In this document: positions 12,501-27,500 of the stretch, piece by piece
Position numbering within the stretch: the first letter of the stretch is position 1
How the letters are laid out: every line of letters begins with the position of its first letter
NCBI GenBank assembly: GCA_947095585.1
Contig: OX352761.1
Coordinates: forward strand, 130,912,277 to 130,976,276
Direction of reading: 5' to 3'
DNA: 64,000 nucleotides
From: Nephrocerus scutellatus
Taxonomy: Eukaryota; Arthropoda; Insecta; Diptera; Pipunculidae
Notes under the pieces: model-generated
Database searches by the model: none
What the model saw: the letters and a program-made list of their open reading frames with translations, nothing else
Told to the model about the DNA's origin: nothing
Translations under genes and position numbers: made by a program

Positions 12501-15500
12501 AACGTTTGTGTTGAATTAATCTTCAATTGATTGATAATTTTAATTTCAGTGCAATTAATTCATTCAGCGTAATCATGGCCTGTCCATGACCACTTATTAT
12601 GCTACCTCATGACGCATATTTAGGTTAAGAATTTCTGTTTTACATTTATTTTCCAACTACATCGAATTGACCAAATTGAGTAATGTACCTGCATATATAG
12701 CGGTAAAATGTAATCTAATTTAATATGCTGCACGATACGATAAATAATTGTAATTATAACTATGAATGTGAGGCGATTCAAGATTAAAACAAATAATATG
12801 TTTACTATATGCAATTAAAAGCCATCGCTTTCAATTATAGTAGATTAAGTGAATTCTTTATTCGACAAATTATGCGTTATACTTAAAAAAATATAAAAAT
12901 ATAGCAATGTGTGGCTTATTGTAAAAGTAGTTGCGAATATAGATGAGTTGGTGAATTTAATGTATTGACAATATCTATATAGAGCTCTATTTTCAATCCA
13001 AGGCAGTATATACACTGCGGTTCACTACATTAGAAGCAGGCAGGTTATATGGCAGTGTGAGAGAAAAAAAACAACCCATAAAACTTAAAAGTTTTCTTGT
13101 AAATTCTCTAATCGGTGATGTGCAAAGTTTTCGGGTTAATTTTTAAAAAATTTATTTGGGCACGGTCCTAAGGCTCCAAATTTGAATAGAAAGTGTTGTC
13201 ATCGGAGATACACATGTGTACAAATTTCTTTAGGAAGTTGAAGTTAGGAGCTCAGCAGGTAAACCCAAAACCCTCTCTATAGAAAGTCCAACTATTTTAC
13301 TAGATCACAGATACATCTTTAAAAAGTACGAAAATTGAACGTATTGGCAATTAACTGAAGAGCATAATCCATATAAAATTTTTCTGTTTCTCACTACTAC
13401 CACTTAGGTTTCTCACTCTTTTCACTACCACCAGTTATCGCGTTTCATAATATTTGTTCCACACTGTATTCACATCGGGCAAATACACCCGATTTTCGTA
13501 TTTTTCACTGCATTAGTATGCGTACAGTTGGGCTTTTTAGAGAGAGGGTTTTGGGTAAACTTCAACAAGAGATGTCGATCGCTCTCCCTTCTAAAAAAAA
13601 CTGTGGGGTTTACAAACTATGGACCGTTAGTTACAAAACAAGTTCAAATCTGCGAACATCAACGAAATCAAGAAGCTCGTCAACATATGAGCACGTAACA
13701 ACAACAAGGAAATCGTATGCAAAGACAACAATAGAAACAAAACAAAGATACCGCATAACAATAGCGAGCCCAACGGGACTCTGGGCGAAACGTGGGAACG
13801 AAGCAAGCTTGGGGCTTGGAGTTTCTACGATTTCTCTCAAACGTGATCTGCGAAGTGTTCTTATCAGCAATCGGACTACTGGACACAGAGGCTCCACTGA
13901 AATGTGATCTGCGAAGTATCCTTATCACTAATCAGAATACTGGACACACAGACTCCTCTGAAACGTGATCTGCAAAGTATACTTATCACTAATCAGAATA
14001 CTGAAACACAGACTCCTCTGAAAAGTGATATGCGAAGTATCCTTATCTCTAATCAGAATACTGGAACCACAGACTCCTCTGAAACGTGATCTGCGAAGTA
14101 TCCTTATCACTAACCAGAATACTGGACACACAGACTCCTCTGGAACGTGATCTGGCGAAGTATCCTTTTTCACTCTTTACCAACTTAGACCTAAGTCCCA
14201 TTCAACCATAATCTTGTAATAAGCATATATTTTTTTAAGGAAAAAATAAACATTAAATCTGAATCCCTGAAACGAACAAATTTATTGTAACGGCCCTTTT
14301 ATATAAGAACCCTGGTCACACTTAGGATACTATGGCTGGGAAAATTTTCGTTACAATATACAAGAGCACCGGCGATCGAAGGGTTGCTAAATCGAAAGGC
14401 TGTAATTTCGTCATTTATGAACAATTTTTATTAAATTTTTTTTAGGGATTCTTTATGAAAAAAACCTAACTGCTCGATATAGCCACCTTTGTCCCGGATG
14501 AGAGCGTCCAGTATCTTAACGAAGGCAATGACCGCTGCACGCTGGTTTTTTTTTGTCCATTCTCTACAAATAGCTGTCTTCAATGCGTCCACACTTTCAT
14601 TTTTTTTTTCGATGTACCATATGGAGAAGAAGTCCATTGGATTCAAGTCTGGTGAGCATGGAGGCCATTGTTGCGATGAAATTAAATTTAAAACACTTTG
14701 TAAAAATTGTTCTGTCAAACAAGCTTTATATGATGGTGCTAAGTCCTGTTTGGAATGTCCAGCGGTTGTTACCTTAACTTTTTGTGTGTCCATACCTTTC
14801 ATCATTTAATACGCTTTACCGGTACACTTATTGATTCACCTTGACGCCCTGATCGATAAAGACTAGCGGAGTGCAACCATTTGCAGTTACAGCTGCCCAA
14901 ACTAACACAGAATCCGGCACTAGTTTGCGAAGAGCAACTCGCTTGTCCAAATTGTTGTTGGACTTGCCACCTAACTACAGACGATTATTTTGTTTGTTTA
15001 CGTACTGTTGAACCGTAAACCTTTTTTTTATCAGAAAACACCAAGTTGACGAGATCGTTACGTTCGTGCAGACGTTTTACCACTTTGCATCTTTCAAGTC
15101 GAACTGTCTTTTGAGCCGTTGTTGAATCTTGTAGGGCTTCAAATGAAGGTTATTTTTCAGTATCCATCGGATGGTTCTATCGGACACTTTGTTGTGGATT
15201 TCGCTTAATTCTTGCCTTTGCTTTGCGAACCATTTCTGGCATGGGCATTGGCGATGATAACAGTATCGTTGTAACGTATGCTGGTCCGAAGCACAAACCT
15301 TTTATTCACATTCAAATGCTAGAGCCGTTTGACAGTAGCCGATTGTGACTTTCCAGCCAAAACAATGCAATATCACACTGTTACGTTTGAATTCCACTTT
15401 AAATATTCCTTTCAAATACGACGGAGACTTGTAATAGTATATTACAGAACGAGCAAGGAAAGTGGAGTTTATCGTGCGATGTCGAAGCTTGGCAATCTAA

Positions 15501-18500
15501 CGAGCACGATGAGCACTTTTCTGTACGCTATTTTTCACGCGTCCAAACCGGTTTTTCTGCTAAATCGAGAGAGAAGCAGAAATCACAAACGACAAACAAA
15601 AGAGAAGTCTTGCTCATGCGCAATGTGTTCGCTGAGATTGTAGTAAATAACAAAAGACGTTTATATCATAACATAACTAGTGTTGTTATGGGCTACTTTC
15701 GAGGCTAGTTTATAGCGTACGACACAGTCACTTTCGTCTATGTGAAAACAATATAACAGACTAACGTTTGTCAAATTATGAGCGCGCTTTCATCAGCCCT
15801 TTGCCAGACACAGCAGCGTGAAGTTGGTAACACTTCGACCGCCGGCCCCTGTATATCCTTAAAATAAAACTAGATTCAGACCAATTCACACTAAATGAGA
15901 ACGCAAACACACAATAATAATAATTGTGTTTTGATACGAGCTCATCAATTGCGATGACAACTTCTTTGGCGCATATTATTATTGAGGTAAATGCTTATGT
16001 GATCGAGAGGAGGGATGGTGCATATGGGTGCCACTTTTTTACCCAAAAAATTACAAGGAATGTGAATCATTATGAAATTTACAAAATATTTTTATATGCT
16101 TTCATATAATTTTGAGAGGTTTGACTTGGTGTTAGTGATTTCTACAAATTTCTACTAAATTTCCTTGGTACAAAGTAATCAATAGTTTGAGAATAAATTG
16201 AGACGTGCATTTTTATTAATTAAAGTGAGAGCAACGGTAATGAAATGCAGCTAAATATTGAAGGAAATCTAAAAGGAAACAATTTGTGCTTAGTTAGTGT
16301 GGTGAGTGTTGTCCTAGTGGTGAAGAAAATTGTCAATTGAATAAACAAAGAAGCAGAAACAACGGAAACGGAAAATTCTTTAAGTTAAAATATTATTTTT
16401 GTTTTGTTTTCTTTATTTTTCATAAATAGAATTTTCACTTTCTAGAGAAGAAGAAGAAGAAGAAAAATATTTGTTGATTTGTTATGTTGAGTACCTGTAG
16501 ATCCATCACATCCATCAGCATGAGCTGAACATCCTGGTCCAGGCTCTCCTGATTATTTCATACGAAAATTCGTGGTGTGTTTAACGAATTATTTTTGAAA
16601 CGAAATTCAAATCAAAGCGCAACATAACGTATTTATTTGTTGATTGGAATTGTTTTTGATGTTTTGTTTTTGTGTTCGTATTCGTTTTAATTTTTTTATA
16701 ACAGACAGAGAGATGGTTTGATTTTGATTGAGTCAGCGGCCACACAACACACAAAACAAACAGAAATCAAACACTTATACATTTTACATAAAAACAATTT
16801 TATATATATATGTTACATTATTAGTTATATTATTATTTATAATTTACGTTTATGCTTTTCATGATTATATTGAAATGAATGGGTGAGAATGATTGTTGAA
16901 AATGCATTCGTCAAGTTAGATAATACATACGATCGTACATGATGGCAGCGATAAATTGTATGAATTAGATTTAAAATTAAATAACAAAAACAAATTTAAA
17001 TCAGGGGAAGGTTAAAGAGAAGAGATTAATTGATTGAGATGCGCATTATATGCTTAACTTAAGTTATGCATCGATTGACGAGTAACGAGAAGTTTTTTGA
17101 ATTAAATTCAATGTCTTGGAATGCAAAGTGCATCTGACTTGATATGTCTTTCAATTTTCCATACTAAAGCCATAGCTTTTTTTTTGTATAATTCGCGCAC
17201 GCTTAAAGGGGTCGCACCCTTATAATGATCGACTATATGCTTGGCATAGCATGGGCTTTAAGGAAAAGGAGAAGAACGTCTATTAGCTTGTGTTTTGAAT
17301 ACCTGTGGATCATAGTGGTGGGGAAAGACAGAGCTTAGCTGAGCATTCTACATACGTGTTGTACGGCTGAAGAACGAATCCCCGAACTTAACTGTACGTC
17401 CGAAGATGGGCTTGAGTTTAAACTGATGAGCATTTAGAGCGCCAAGGAGAGGTGGCATGCAGCTGGCCATTTCTTTTGAACACCGCTTGTGGAAACAGCG
17501 ATAAAACAGTGACAGGCAGGAAACATTCCTACGATGTTCAAGCGATTCGATTGTTTTCGCGATATTTACGTCACTAATAAGTTTTATCGCGCGATTCTGA
17601 ACTCTGTCTAGTATATGCAATTTGGTCATGGGGGCACCTGCCCAGACAATACAGATGTATTCAAGTTTAAGCCGAATATACGCCTTGCAAATAGAAGCCA
17701 GATCTGAAGGAGTGATGTACATTTTGCCCCGTATTAGGAAATCTAAACATCTCGCAGCATTTTTGCCTATGGCAAATATGTGCTCGTTATTGGACGCAAT
17801 AAAGGAGAGTTTTTCAGTTTCTTTGATGCAAGATCCATTCATGGATAAAGTTAAGGGTTTAATTAAGCTTAGACGACAAAAGACAGCATTGGGTCTTAGG
17901 AGCGTTAAATTCAACTCTATTATGTAGTCCCCACCTTGCTATGCTGTTAAGGTCAGAACTTAACGTGCTTAGCATACGCTGTTGTTCAAGTTCCACTTGT
18001 GATGAAGAGGGACGTGCAGAGAGCGCGAACTCATATGAAAAGCTAAGAGTGCTGTCGTCAGCGAAAGAATGAATCGGATTAGAAGTAGCTGAGAGGAGAT
18101 CATCAATGAAAATGAGAAAGAGTGTCGGAGACAAAACAGAGCCTTGAGGAACACGGGCGTTTATGCGGTGAGCATTGGATTTAAGCGTGGAGCTAGCTGC
18201 GAAATGTGAAGCAAGCAGATTGACATTGTACATATATAGACAGTTGGAATGTCATTGTGAATGAGCGTTGGAATTGAAGACGAGGGAGTATTTTTAATTT
18301 GTTTCACGAATGACCAAAAATGTTTACTTCCTTTTGGTCATAGTCGAATTTGACTCCTCTAATCATTTCTGACTCGGTTCGGTTTTTAACTGTGGGGTTT
18401 CCTTTATATAACCGAAATCATACCTCACGGTTCCTAGTAACCTCTTTGCAGCTTAAATCACACCAAGCATTTTCCTTCGGTTTGATACACTTTGCACTGT

Positions 18501-21500
18501 AAGGGATAAACTATCTCATACCCTCGAGGATTATGTTAATGATCGTATCAGAATGGCATCCACACCACTATTGGCGTTAAGTGGCCAGTTGATGCTTCTA
18601 AGGAAATTATTGAGTGTTGGATCCCAGTCGGGTTTATCGTGTAGCCATACATTTCTTTTAGGAGTTTTTTCCTTTTTTTCTGTGTGGTTTGACAACGAGA
18701 AATTAGCTTATACTAAACAATGGTCCGAAGAGCCTAGAGGTGATAATACACTGACGGTGTATTTGTTAGGAAGAGAGATTATAAACAAGTCAAGGGCTCG
18801 TTCACAAGCTGAGTGAGATTGTTAAAATCAGCAAAGAATTCAACATCCTTTCATTGTGGTGTGGTGTTGCTAAGCCTGCATGGCGAAGCCAACTAGAATT
18901 GTGTATATTGAAATGACCCGCAATGACGATTTCAGAAAATTGATCAAGCGACAAAATTCTAGTTATTGAGTCAGACAGTGCATCTAATTTACTACAAGTT
19001 GAGACACTGTCTAAATTGGGGCTTCTGTATATGAAGCAGTAGTGAATGTCATGCTTACGCACTTTCAATTTGAGCCAAATGAAATTAAATTCGCCGTTGG
19101 AACAATGGTTGAACCGTGCTTGGGTTTAATAAGCTACATCACTACGTACGTAAATGGCGAGACCGCGGTGGGGAAAAAATAATGACACCAAGTTGTATCC
19201 AGGCTAAAATCGGAATCAGCACCAATCTGGGTTTATGTTAGTACCAGAATAGCAGGTTTGTGGTCTGCTAAATGGACGCACGTGGCCGAGAGACTCGATC
19301 TGAGCCCACCAATGTTACACACATCGACCCTGATTTCCTGAATTGTAATATATGAAAGAAAAGCACTCAATAAAAGAGGAGTTCATTCATTTTTAGTGTA
19401 GATGTAATTGAATAGAAGAATACAATTCCAAGCAAAGGAAGTTATATTTATCCCTAATGGCAGTATATCCTACGAATCTTATTACAACTTGTCTAAATAA
19501 TATGAGACATCAAAATTGTTTGAATGATTTGCCTTATTTGTATTAAGGATTCTTCTTACATCACATCACAGTATGTCAATCCGAGTACCTTTGGGGTATA
19601 TCGATAACAATAATTTGATTAGCTTGGAATTGATGGCCATAAATGCAGGATATGTCCTGTTCGCTTCAATTCGGCTGATTTGATGAAATCATAGTCGCGT
19701 ATACTTGAGAAATTGATTGATAAGGAATTGTGATTAAATTACGATATTGGCAACAACTATTGTATACGGTTCAATGATAAATTGAATTGTTGAAGTGATT
19801 TATATGTAAAACCAAGCGGATGTTCGCAATATTGAATAAGAAATTGCCTCTGAACAACAAAATTGTATGAAAAGGTAAACAAAAAAAAAATGTTTGGAAT
19901 TTCATTGCGCGACAACAGTAAGAACAAGAACTAAAAAAACAACATAAGAACTAAAAAATTAAAATTAAATTTTGAAAAACTTTTCTTGTTCAAATTTTAT
20001 ATTTCTTTTGCTGCTATAAGTTCCAGGTAAAATTAAATTAACTAAGGAGTTGTGTGTGAATGTGTAGTGACTGTATAAATCAGTATGTAGACATATGTAT
20101 ATGTGTGTAGGATAAGTTCTGCATTATTAGCGCTAATTGACAAACACAAACAGATGGAATGACTGAATAAAAGTTAGAAAGTTATGATATATAGAAGATT
20201 TAAATGAAGAGAAAAAAAAACAGAAATCCACACAAAACCAACCAAACAAAAAAATACCTTTTTTATTTAATTACAGTTTTAATCAAAATAGTTACAACAT
20301 ATTATGAATACAATTCTTTAATTAGAATATATACACACACACATCTACAACACATACATAGGTACAGGTATGTTAGTTTTGAAAATGAAATCGGTAAACG
20401 ATAGCACTGTAACGGAATTAATACTTGCCTTGTTCCTGTTTGGTCTTATCAACAGTCTGACATGCGATACGCCATTCTTGCAGCTCTGGAGAAGGAATTA
20501 AACCGGCTGAACCACCAGCTGTATCCAGTCTGGCTTGCCACCAATGATGGTCATCCTTGCTTATTATCTGAGGATAAAATGGAATAAATGTAATGTATAA
20601 TGTGTTTATATCTTAGTTTTTTTAGTCAGGAAAACCTTAATATAAACATAAGAAGAAGCAACAACACTTACTTGTAAAATATCACCAGTCTGGAATGCAA
20701 TTCCAGCTTGAGCACAGGGTATAAGCTCATCATCCAAAGGATTATAGTCGAATTGTGCTCGTACAAAAATCTGTTCAACCAGATAACAATAATTGGAAAA
20801 AAGAGAAAAAGAAAACAGAAAAGCGAAATATAAATTAAGTACAATTTTTTTAATGATTGCCTTTTTTGATGGAAAAGTACTTAATGTCAACCAGAAAAAT
20901 CGTGTAGCCTCTAAAGCTTTGTTACGCATACTTGCAACACCCCAAACAGAAGCTCCGCATTGACTAAATTTTATTTAAGTAAATATTTTGTTTTGTCAGT
21001 GAGATGGCTGAGGGTTGTTTATACTATATAGGATGGTTTATAGGGTTGTTGGCTACTACCCAATATGACCACGATTCGATTTCCGTGCGTCCAAATAGCA
21101 TATGAATTTAGCTACAAGTATCTAACAGATACTTCTACATATCAATACTACGCGTGAAACGATGCTGTTTTGTATGAATTGCCAACCATTTGAATGTTAA
21201 ATAAACCTAGGTATGAAGTTTTCCAAATGCTTGGTATTTAAAACCAGCAACGGTATGATGGTAAACCAACGAAAACGTAATACATGGTCCGGCAGAATAA
21301 ACTCACCGATTTCGAAAGCTAATAAAAAGTAAACTTAACAAATATTTTATTATTATTAGAAAGTACACATAATGTAGTTTATGTTTTAAATAAAACAACA
21401 CTCAAGTGGTGGCCTTCATTGATTATGCACTGGATGATACTATCGCAGTAGTTTTCCATGACTGTGAGTAATTTTGGACTAAAATAGTGTTAGAAGACAA

Positions 21501-24500
21501 TGGCGTTAGCCACGGAGAAAAAAAACACAGGATGTAAAATCGGGCGAATGCAGAGACAACATGTTAAAAATGGTTCTATGAGAATTGCAAAGAAACCATA
21601 AACAAATTCTCTGCACGAAGTGTACTGGAATCTTCGCCCAACTCCTGTCTGCGAAGCTGATGGTTATGGCTTATTTCGGGTCATATTCTACGTCACATGA
21701 ATAGAATCGCGAATTATGCCCACAATTAGAGCTTATGAAGCAGCTATTCGCGTGTCAACTCTACATCAAATGGAAGTATATTGTTTACATGGTACATAGT
21801 GTTTCCATATTGCATTGCATCATTCCAAGAAATAGCAGGGCTAAATTCGAGAAGTTTTGAGAATCTAAGCTTTCACGCTCATAATTTAAAATAGGAGGTC
21901 GAGATCTTCTGTTGTTTGAACAGCTTGATGTCAAAGACGCCGAAGTGCACGCTCGAATCAACAAGTCTCGACACGCAGCACGCCAGCCCGGAACGTGAAG
22001 GTTTCGAAATCTGGAAAGTCAGATCGCACTCACCAACAGACGGCGAATGTGGAGTTGGATTGCCAACACATTCAGAAAATCAGCGGTGGACATCGCGAAA
22101 CCAGCGATCGTTGGAGCCCTCAAGGCAATCGTGGCTCTCGTGGAGGAGAACAGTCAAAGTGTAAGCAAAATGTCAGAGGTCCTAATAGCGTCACTTTAAA
22201 CTCTTAGTAGAAAAATATTTATGAAGGCCCTATTTTTAAACGCGGAATATAGGAAAAAATTAAGATTTAAAAAATCAGACTGCCAGCAGGCTATTAGCCC
22301 AAAACGTAGACAGATTTTTTTTAGCCGATGTCAGGATGAGGGAGTAGCTTAATATCACGTATTTGTATAATCTTATCTAACACCCATGAAGTCAAAACCA
22401 ACCACCCAACAAAACGAGCAACCCCCTTCCCCCCTCATAATATTAATATTCTAACCCCCACTCCACCAATGTGTCGACTTGCTGTACCGCGAAAATTGTC
22501 TATTAGAATTTCGCCAGTGACCTACTATGAGTGATTACATCTATTCCCGTATGATCATAGACATTAAGCAGCGTTAGGGTCAGTTAATACTTAGATAGGG
22601 GACCATTAAAAGTACCTGGCCTGGCCTCCAGCAATAGGCTTGGCCAGCCTCGCTGTCGTGTTCCATAAATTCTACCGGAAAGGACTTTCCGAGAAGGATC
22701 CTCTTTGCTCATGCGAGCTAGATGTCCTGCCCACCGGAGCATTCCAAGCTAAATTCTCTTCACGATGTCGACATCGCGGTAACGCTCGTAGATCTTATCA
22801 GTCTCCGAAATCGTACTAACTCACATAAGGGACCAACAAATCTCCGTAGGACTTTTCTCTTGACCACGGCTAAGAGGTCAGAATGGTTTGTGCTAAGCAC
22901 CAAGATCCGTATGTAAGTACTGGCATGACCATTGTCTTATACACCAGCAGCGTGGATGTTATGGTTAAATTCCTGGATTTGAAGAGTCTTGACTGACTAA
23001 GGTAGGCTTTGTTGGCTTTAAGCAACCGTGCGCGTATTTCTGGTTCCGTGCTGCTACAGTTGACCCGAGATAGTTAAAGGATTGCACTACTTCAAATTCG
23101 CGCTCCACTATTTTAATTGCGGGACCATTGTTGGATCTTCTACTTGCCGAAAAGAAATACTACTTTGTTTTGTCCCTATTTTAATAAATACTAGTTTTGA
23201 CAGTTAATATTTGGCAGATGTGGAGTAAAGACGTGGCAAATTTATGAGAAAAATATAAGATTAACCAACGTGTTTTATTTGTTAAAACATTTATGCAAAA
23301 CAATCATCGATTACTGTAACGATGAGAAAGTTGGGAGATATAACGTAACAAAACGCACTATTTATCGTGTAGTTAGCCGATAGGCCCAAGCGTGGACCAC
23401 AACTGGACTTTACTTCTTTGAAAATGAAAACGGCTTAACGGTAACTGTCATTAGCGAACGATACCGTGAAGTGATTGAAAAGTTCTTGACGCCAGAACTG
23501 AACACTTTGGGATTGATACCATGTGGTTCCACCAATGTGGTGACGGTGCCACATCGCATACAGCCAGAATTACAATGGATTTAATGCGAGACCTCTTTCC
23601 ATAGCAAGTTATATGTGGGGTACCTTAAGAGTAAGGTTTATGAAAACAAACCAGAAACACCTGAGCAACTCAAACAAAATATTTGTGATATAGTTAATGA
23701 AATACCGGGTGAAATGTATTAAAATTATATAAAAATGTGCTCAAAAGAGCCCGCATTTGTTAGACAGAGGCGAAAATTTATCTGATATTGTATATTGCTA
23801 ACATTGAACAAACCATTTATAAACAATCGATCCATTCTCTTTTATTCAACAAAAATAATCAAACAAAATAGAATACCCTTCAGGCGGACAACCTGTATAA
23901 TAGATTATATCTTTGTTTGTGATGATATTTTATACTTTGTGCGTGAGTACCACAGCCAATTAGTGTTTTTTAATTGTCGTGGCATTTGTATATATGTATA
24001 CAAAAGCCCAGTTAAAACAAAATTAAACAATACTGGTGTCAAGCTAAAGTATTGCCTGAAATTTTGTTCATTGCAGTATAGATGGAGAAGCACCTCAAAT
24101 TGTAATGCACCCCCTGTAGAACGATTTAGAAGCATATTATTCTCCTCCAAACGATAGTTTTCTTCTTCTGATGACTCCTTTTCTTCCAAATATATGTCTA
24201 GCTGGTTCATTCTCCACCGCCACCAAAACGCTCCTCTAACTTGACATCTGTGACCACCGCAAAGACGTTCCGTTTTTTACGGTCGCCACATCACGACATA
24301 TTACGGCCACTAAATGACGCCACCGCTTCTCTCTTAAGAAACCATAGCTCAAAACTAAATAATGCGCCACCTCGATCGTATTCACACGATGTGGTTAGCC
24401 GAGATTTTGTTAAGACACATATTCTGTGAAAGTTTCAGTTTGATCGGCTCTCTAGTTTTTGAGTTTTAGTGTCGTATTACAAACCCACAGACATTCATTT

Positions 24501-27500
24501 TGTTATACATATATATATATATAGATTATAGTACGTACAAAGCAACGCAGCACATAGCACACAGTCATTATGATGCCGCTACAGGCGTGATGTTCGTGCA
24601 CAACATAACACAGAAAGCAGCGCAGCGAACAGTGCAGCACACAACACACAGTCAATATGATGAGCGACCGTTTTTTCGTCGACTTTAGTTGTTAAGTTAT
24701 AAAATTGGTCACAAAATGTCCTATAGCACTTGTTCACGCTGAAAGTCCATTCTAAATATTGGTGAAAGAATTTTTGAAATCGGTCCAGTAGTTCCTACAC
24801 ACAAACTAACATTACTTCTTTATATTATTAGTATGAAGTATAGATATCTGGGAGCGTATAACAAAAACACGTCCAAATACGCACAAAAATTTAGCCTACA
24901 GAAATATCAATCACTTAAGTGAAAGGAGGAAAATAATCTTAGATAAAAACAAACCGTTTGTTTTTGTTTTAAGAAGTAAAACTAAAGAAAAATATTCTAT
25001 ATACTTCATATTAACGCCTCGCCAGTGCAAATGCATAAAATATTAAAAATCTTGGAGTTTACTTTAGCGAAAGATCATTTGGTTATCCTAACACATTTAT
25101 AAAATAGTGCCAAAAGTCTATAGAGCTTTTCGTAGCCTAAGTTTTACTGTAAAATAACTACCAGAGTATGTTAAATTAAAGCTTATGAAATCATTTAGTT
25201 TACCTATTCATTGTAAGCTTCTTTCCAGTTTACCAAAAACAATACTCATGTGAGCTTTGCATACCGGGGTCATTGGCTGGAATCCAGGACCGGTGGAGAA
25301 TTTCTGGCGGGAAGCCAGAACGGTACTCCGGATGTAGAGCCAAATAAGATGATGATAATTATATTAATATTTTTTAAATTATATGTTAAAAAAAAATCTC
25401 TGTCCCACTAACCCAATCCTTCGCATAAAGCTTAAAATTGTCTTCTCATTTTATTAAGTGCGATTCAATTAAAAACGTGCATCTCGCTGAATAGTCGCAT
25501 TAGTGATTTTAGGTCAAAAATACACTTGCACACAAAGCATATACATACATATGTATATACATTTAACAGAAAGTCTAATGCAATAAATTCTAACTTTGCG
25601 CTGTGTCTGTTATCACGGAAAAGCAAAACACTTCGAAAGTGTTTGACTGCAAAAATATTTTCAGGAAATGCAATTTAATAAAACGAGTTTTCTGTTGGAA
25701 AGTAGCTTCGAGAACTAGAACTAAAATCGAAATACAGCTATTAACACACATTCATACACAATTTACGCATAAACTTCTGGTCCCTGACTGCTCCCATTAA
25801 TATGCTCGTAGTAACTACATGCAGTTTAGAGATTAGGAACTATCGTTAGAAGTTTCCTTTGAATATAAGAGGGACGGAAAAAATTGTACTGCAGTTTTTA
25901 CACCACAAGGGAGTACTCAGATAATATTTGCAAAAGTTTTGCACGGACTTCTGTATGAACTTCGCCTAAAAACACAACACACACGGAATGATTATTCAAT
26001 TCGTAGAAATTATTTTAACATTTTGTTGTATTGGCATATAACCGCAAATTTCCTCAGCTCCAATCGACACTCAACTTTTGATGGTTATCAATAGTAAACT
26101 GTTGGTAAATTGTATTACGCAATATTTTCAAATTTGATTGCCTGAATTCAATTCAGTTCAACAACACAGGTAATACTGTAGATTTTATGATATTGGTTAT
26201 ATTGATATTTTAAAATTTATTTGTTTCTCTAAACTATTTGGGCCATCCATCCTCCCTTTCCATTTGGTTAAGCAAATGTTCTCGCTCTCCTTCTCATTAT
26301 ATTGGTTAGGAATTTGATTATCTAGGAAAAAGTGCAAAACTTTTCTGATTCCAGGACATGATTTCATTTCTATACTTAAAAATTCAAGTTTCTTTTTCTG
26401 TACAAAGTTAGTTAGAGTTTCGGAACGATAAAAACCACATGAAACTACTTTGTATGAGCATATGGTATGGGCATATGGTGGGCAGTAAAAATCTATACCA
26501 CAAAGCAGAGCTGTGCGGTTTTGCAATTTTCGCACAATATTATGTCTGTTAAGTTAGCATTGAGTTCTTTTGGTACAACGTTTATTTAATGGATTACTAA
26601 ATTGATATTAGAATATGCTTTACCTTGGTTTGTGTGTACCTAACCGCCCTTTTTCCTTTGCAACATTTCATCACAATTTCAAATGCAAATCAAATTACGT
26701 GAAAATTAAAATTTCTGCGCGTTCGCATCATCAGCATCCGAGTTTTATTAGTTTATGAATATTAATTACTGAACTGGGAAGACTGTCCTCAGTTGGAGAG
26801 CCAAATATGATAATAAATCATCGAACAGTGGTTTTAAACATTAACTGTGACTGTATTTTAATGACAAAATTTAAGAGCTTTAAATTAAAATTTATTTCTT
26901 AGCAAAAAAATGTATAGGTACCGTCCCATTAAGTACTGCTTTTTTATTTATTTTTTAAAAAATAACTTATTTGAGAAAACGATTTAATTATTTGGCATGT
27001 AATGGAAAATTATCTGGAGTTCGAATCTGTTTGAAGACTTAAAAGTCGTCTATAATAGCATATAATAGCATGGCGGTCAGCCATCAGCAGAATAGGGGGA
27101 ATATCACAGAATGCTCTAGAATTGCAGGTGGCCGTAACTATCTCTGACTGGTGGAAGTGCGATTAAACCTTCACGTAGTGGCCTCCGGTAATTTTCCTCC
27201 ATTGCAGGAAAAGCGGAATGATCGGGCTAGTCCCATCAAAGAAAGGTTGGCGCGAGTCCAATAAGCATGCCCGTAAAAAATTATTATTACGGAACCCAAA
27301 ATCAGCCTCGGATACACTGATGAACGACGACGACCACGGCAACGAAAACGGCTAAACTATTTAAGAATTTTCTCATGGAACGTACGCTCAATGTATAAAG
27401 CTCAAGCTGCACAGCAGCTGGCCGATACCCTGTCTAAATATAAGGCTGACATAACAGCAATTCAGGAGTCGAAGGGGAAAGGTGTCTTACAAAAATCAGA

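Noticed and set aside
13518..13907. 129-codon plus-strand ORF as a gene
   Set aside because: It spans the right inverted repeat and the start of the 61-bp array; composition follows the repeats and a minus frame is equally open.
13841..14170. CRISPR-like array
   Set aside because: Units are contiguous 61-bp repeats with no unique spacers, and the organism is an insect.
16495..16548. Frame [18 protein letters not shown] of the cassette candidate
   Set aside because: It needs phase 0 neighbours, but both flanking exons are phase 1 at this junction.
20606..20929. Independent 107-residue SH3 protein
   Set aside because: Only 20672-20770 is exon; the upstream methionine and the tail are intronic.
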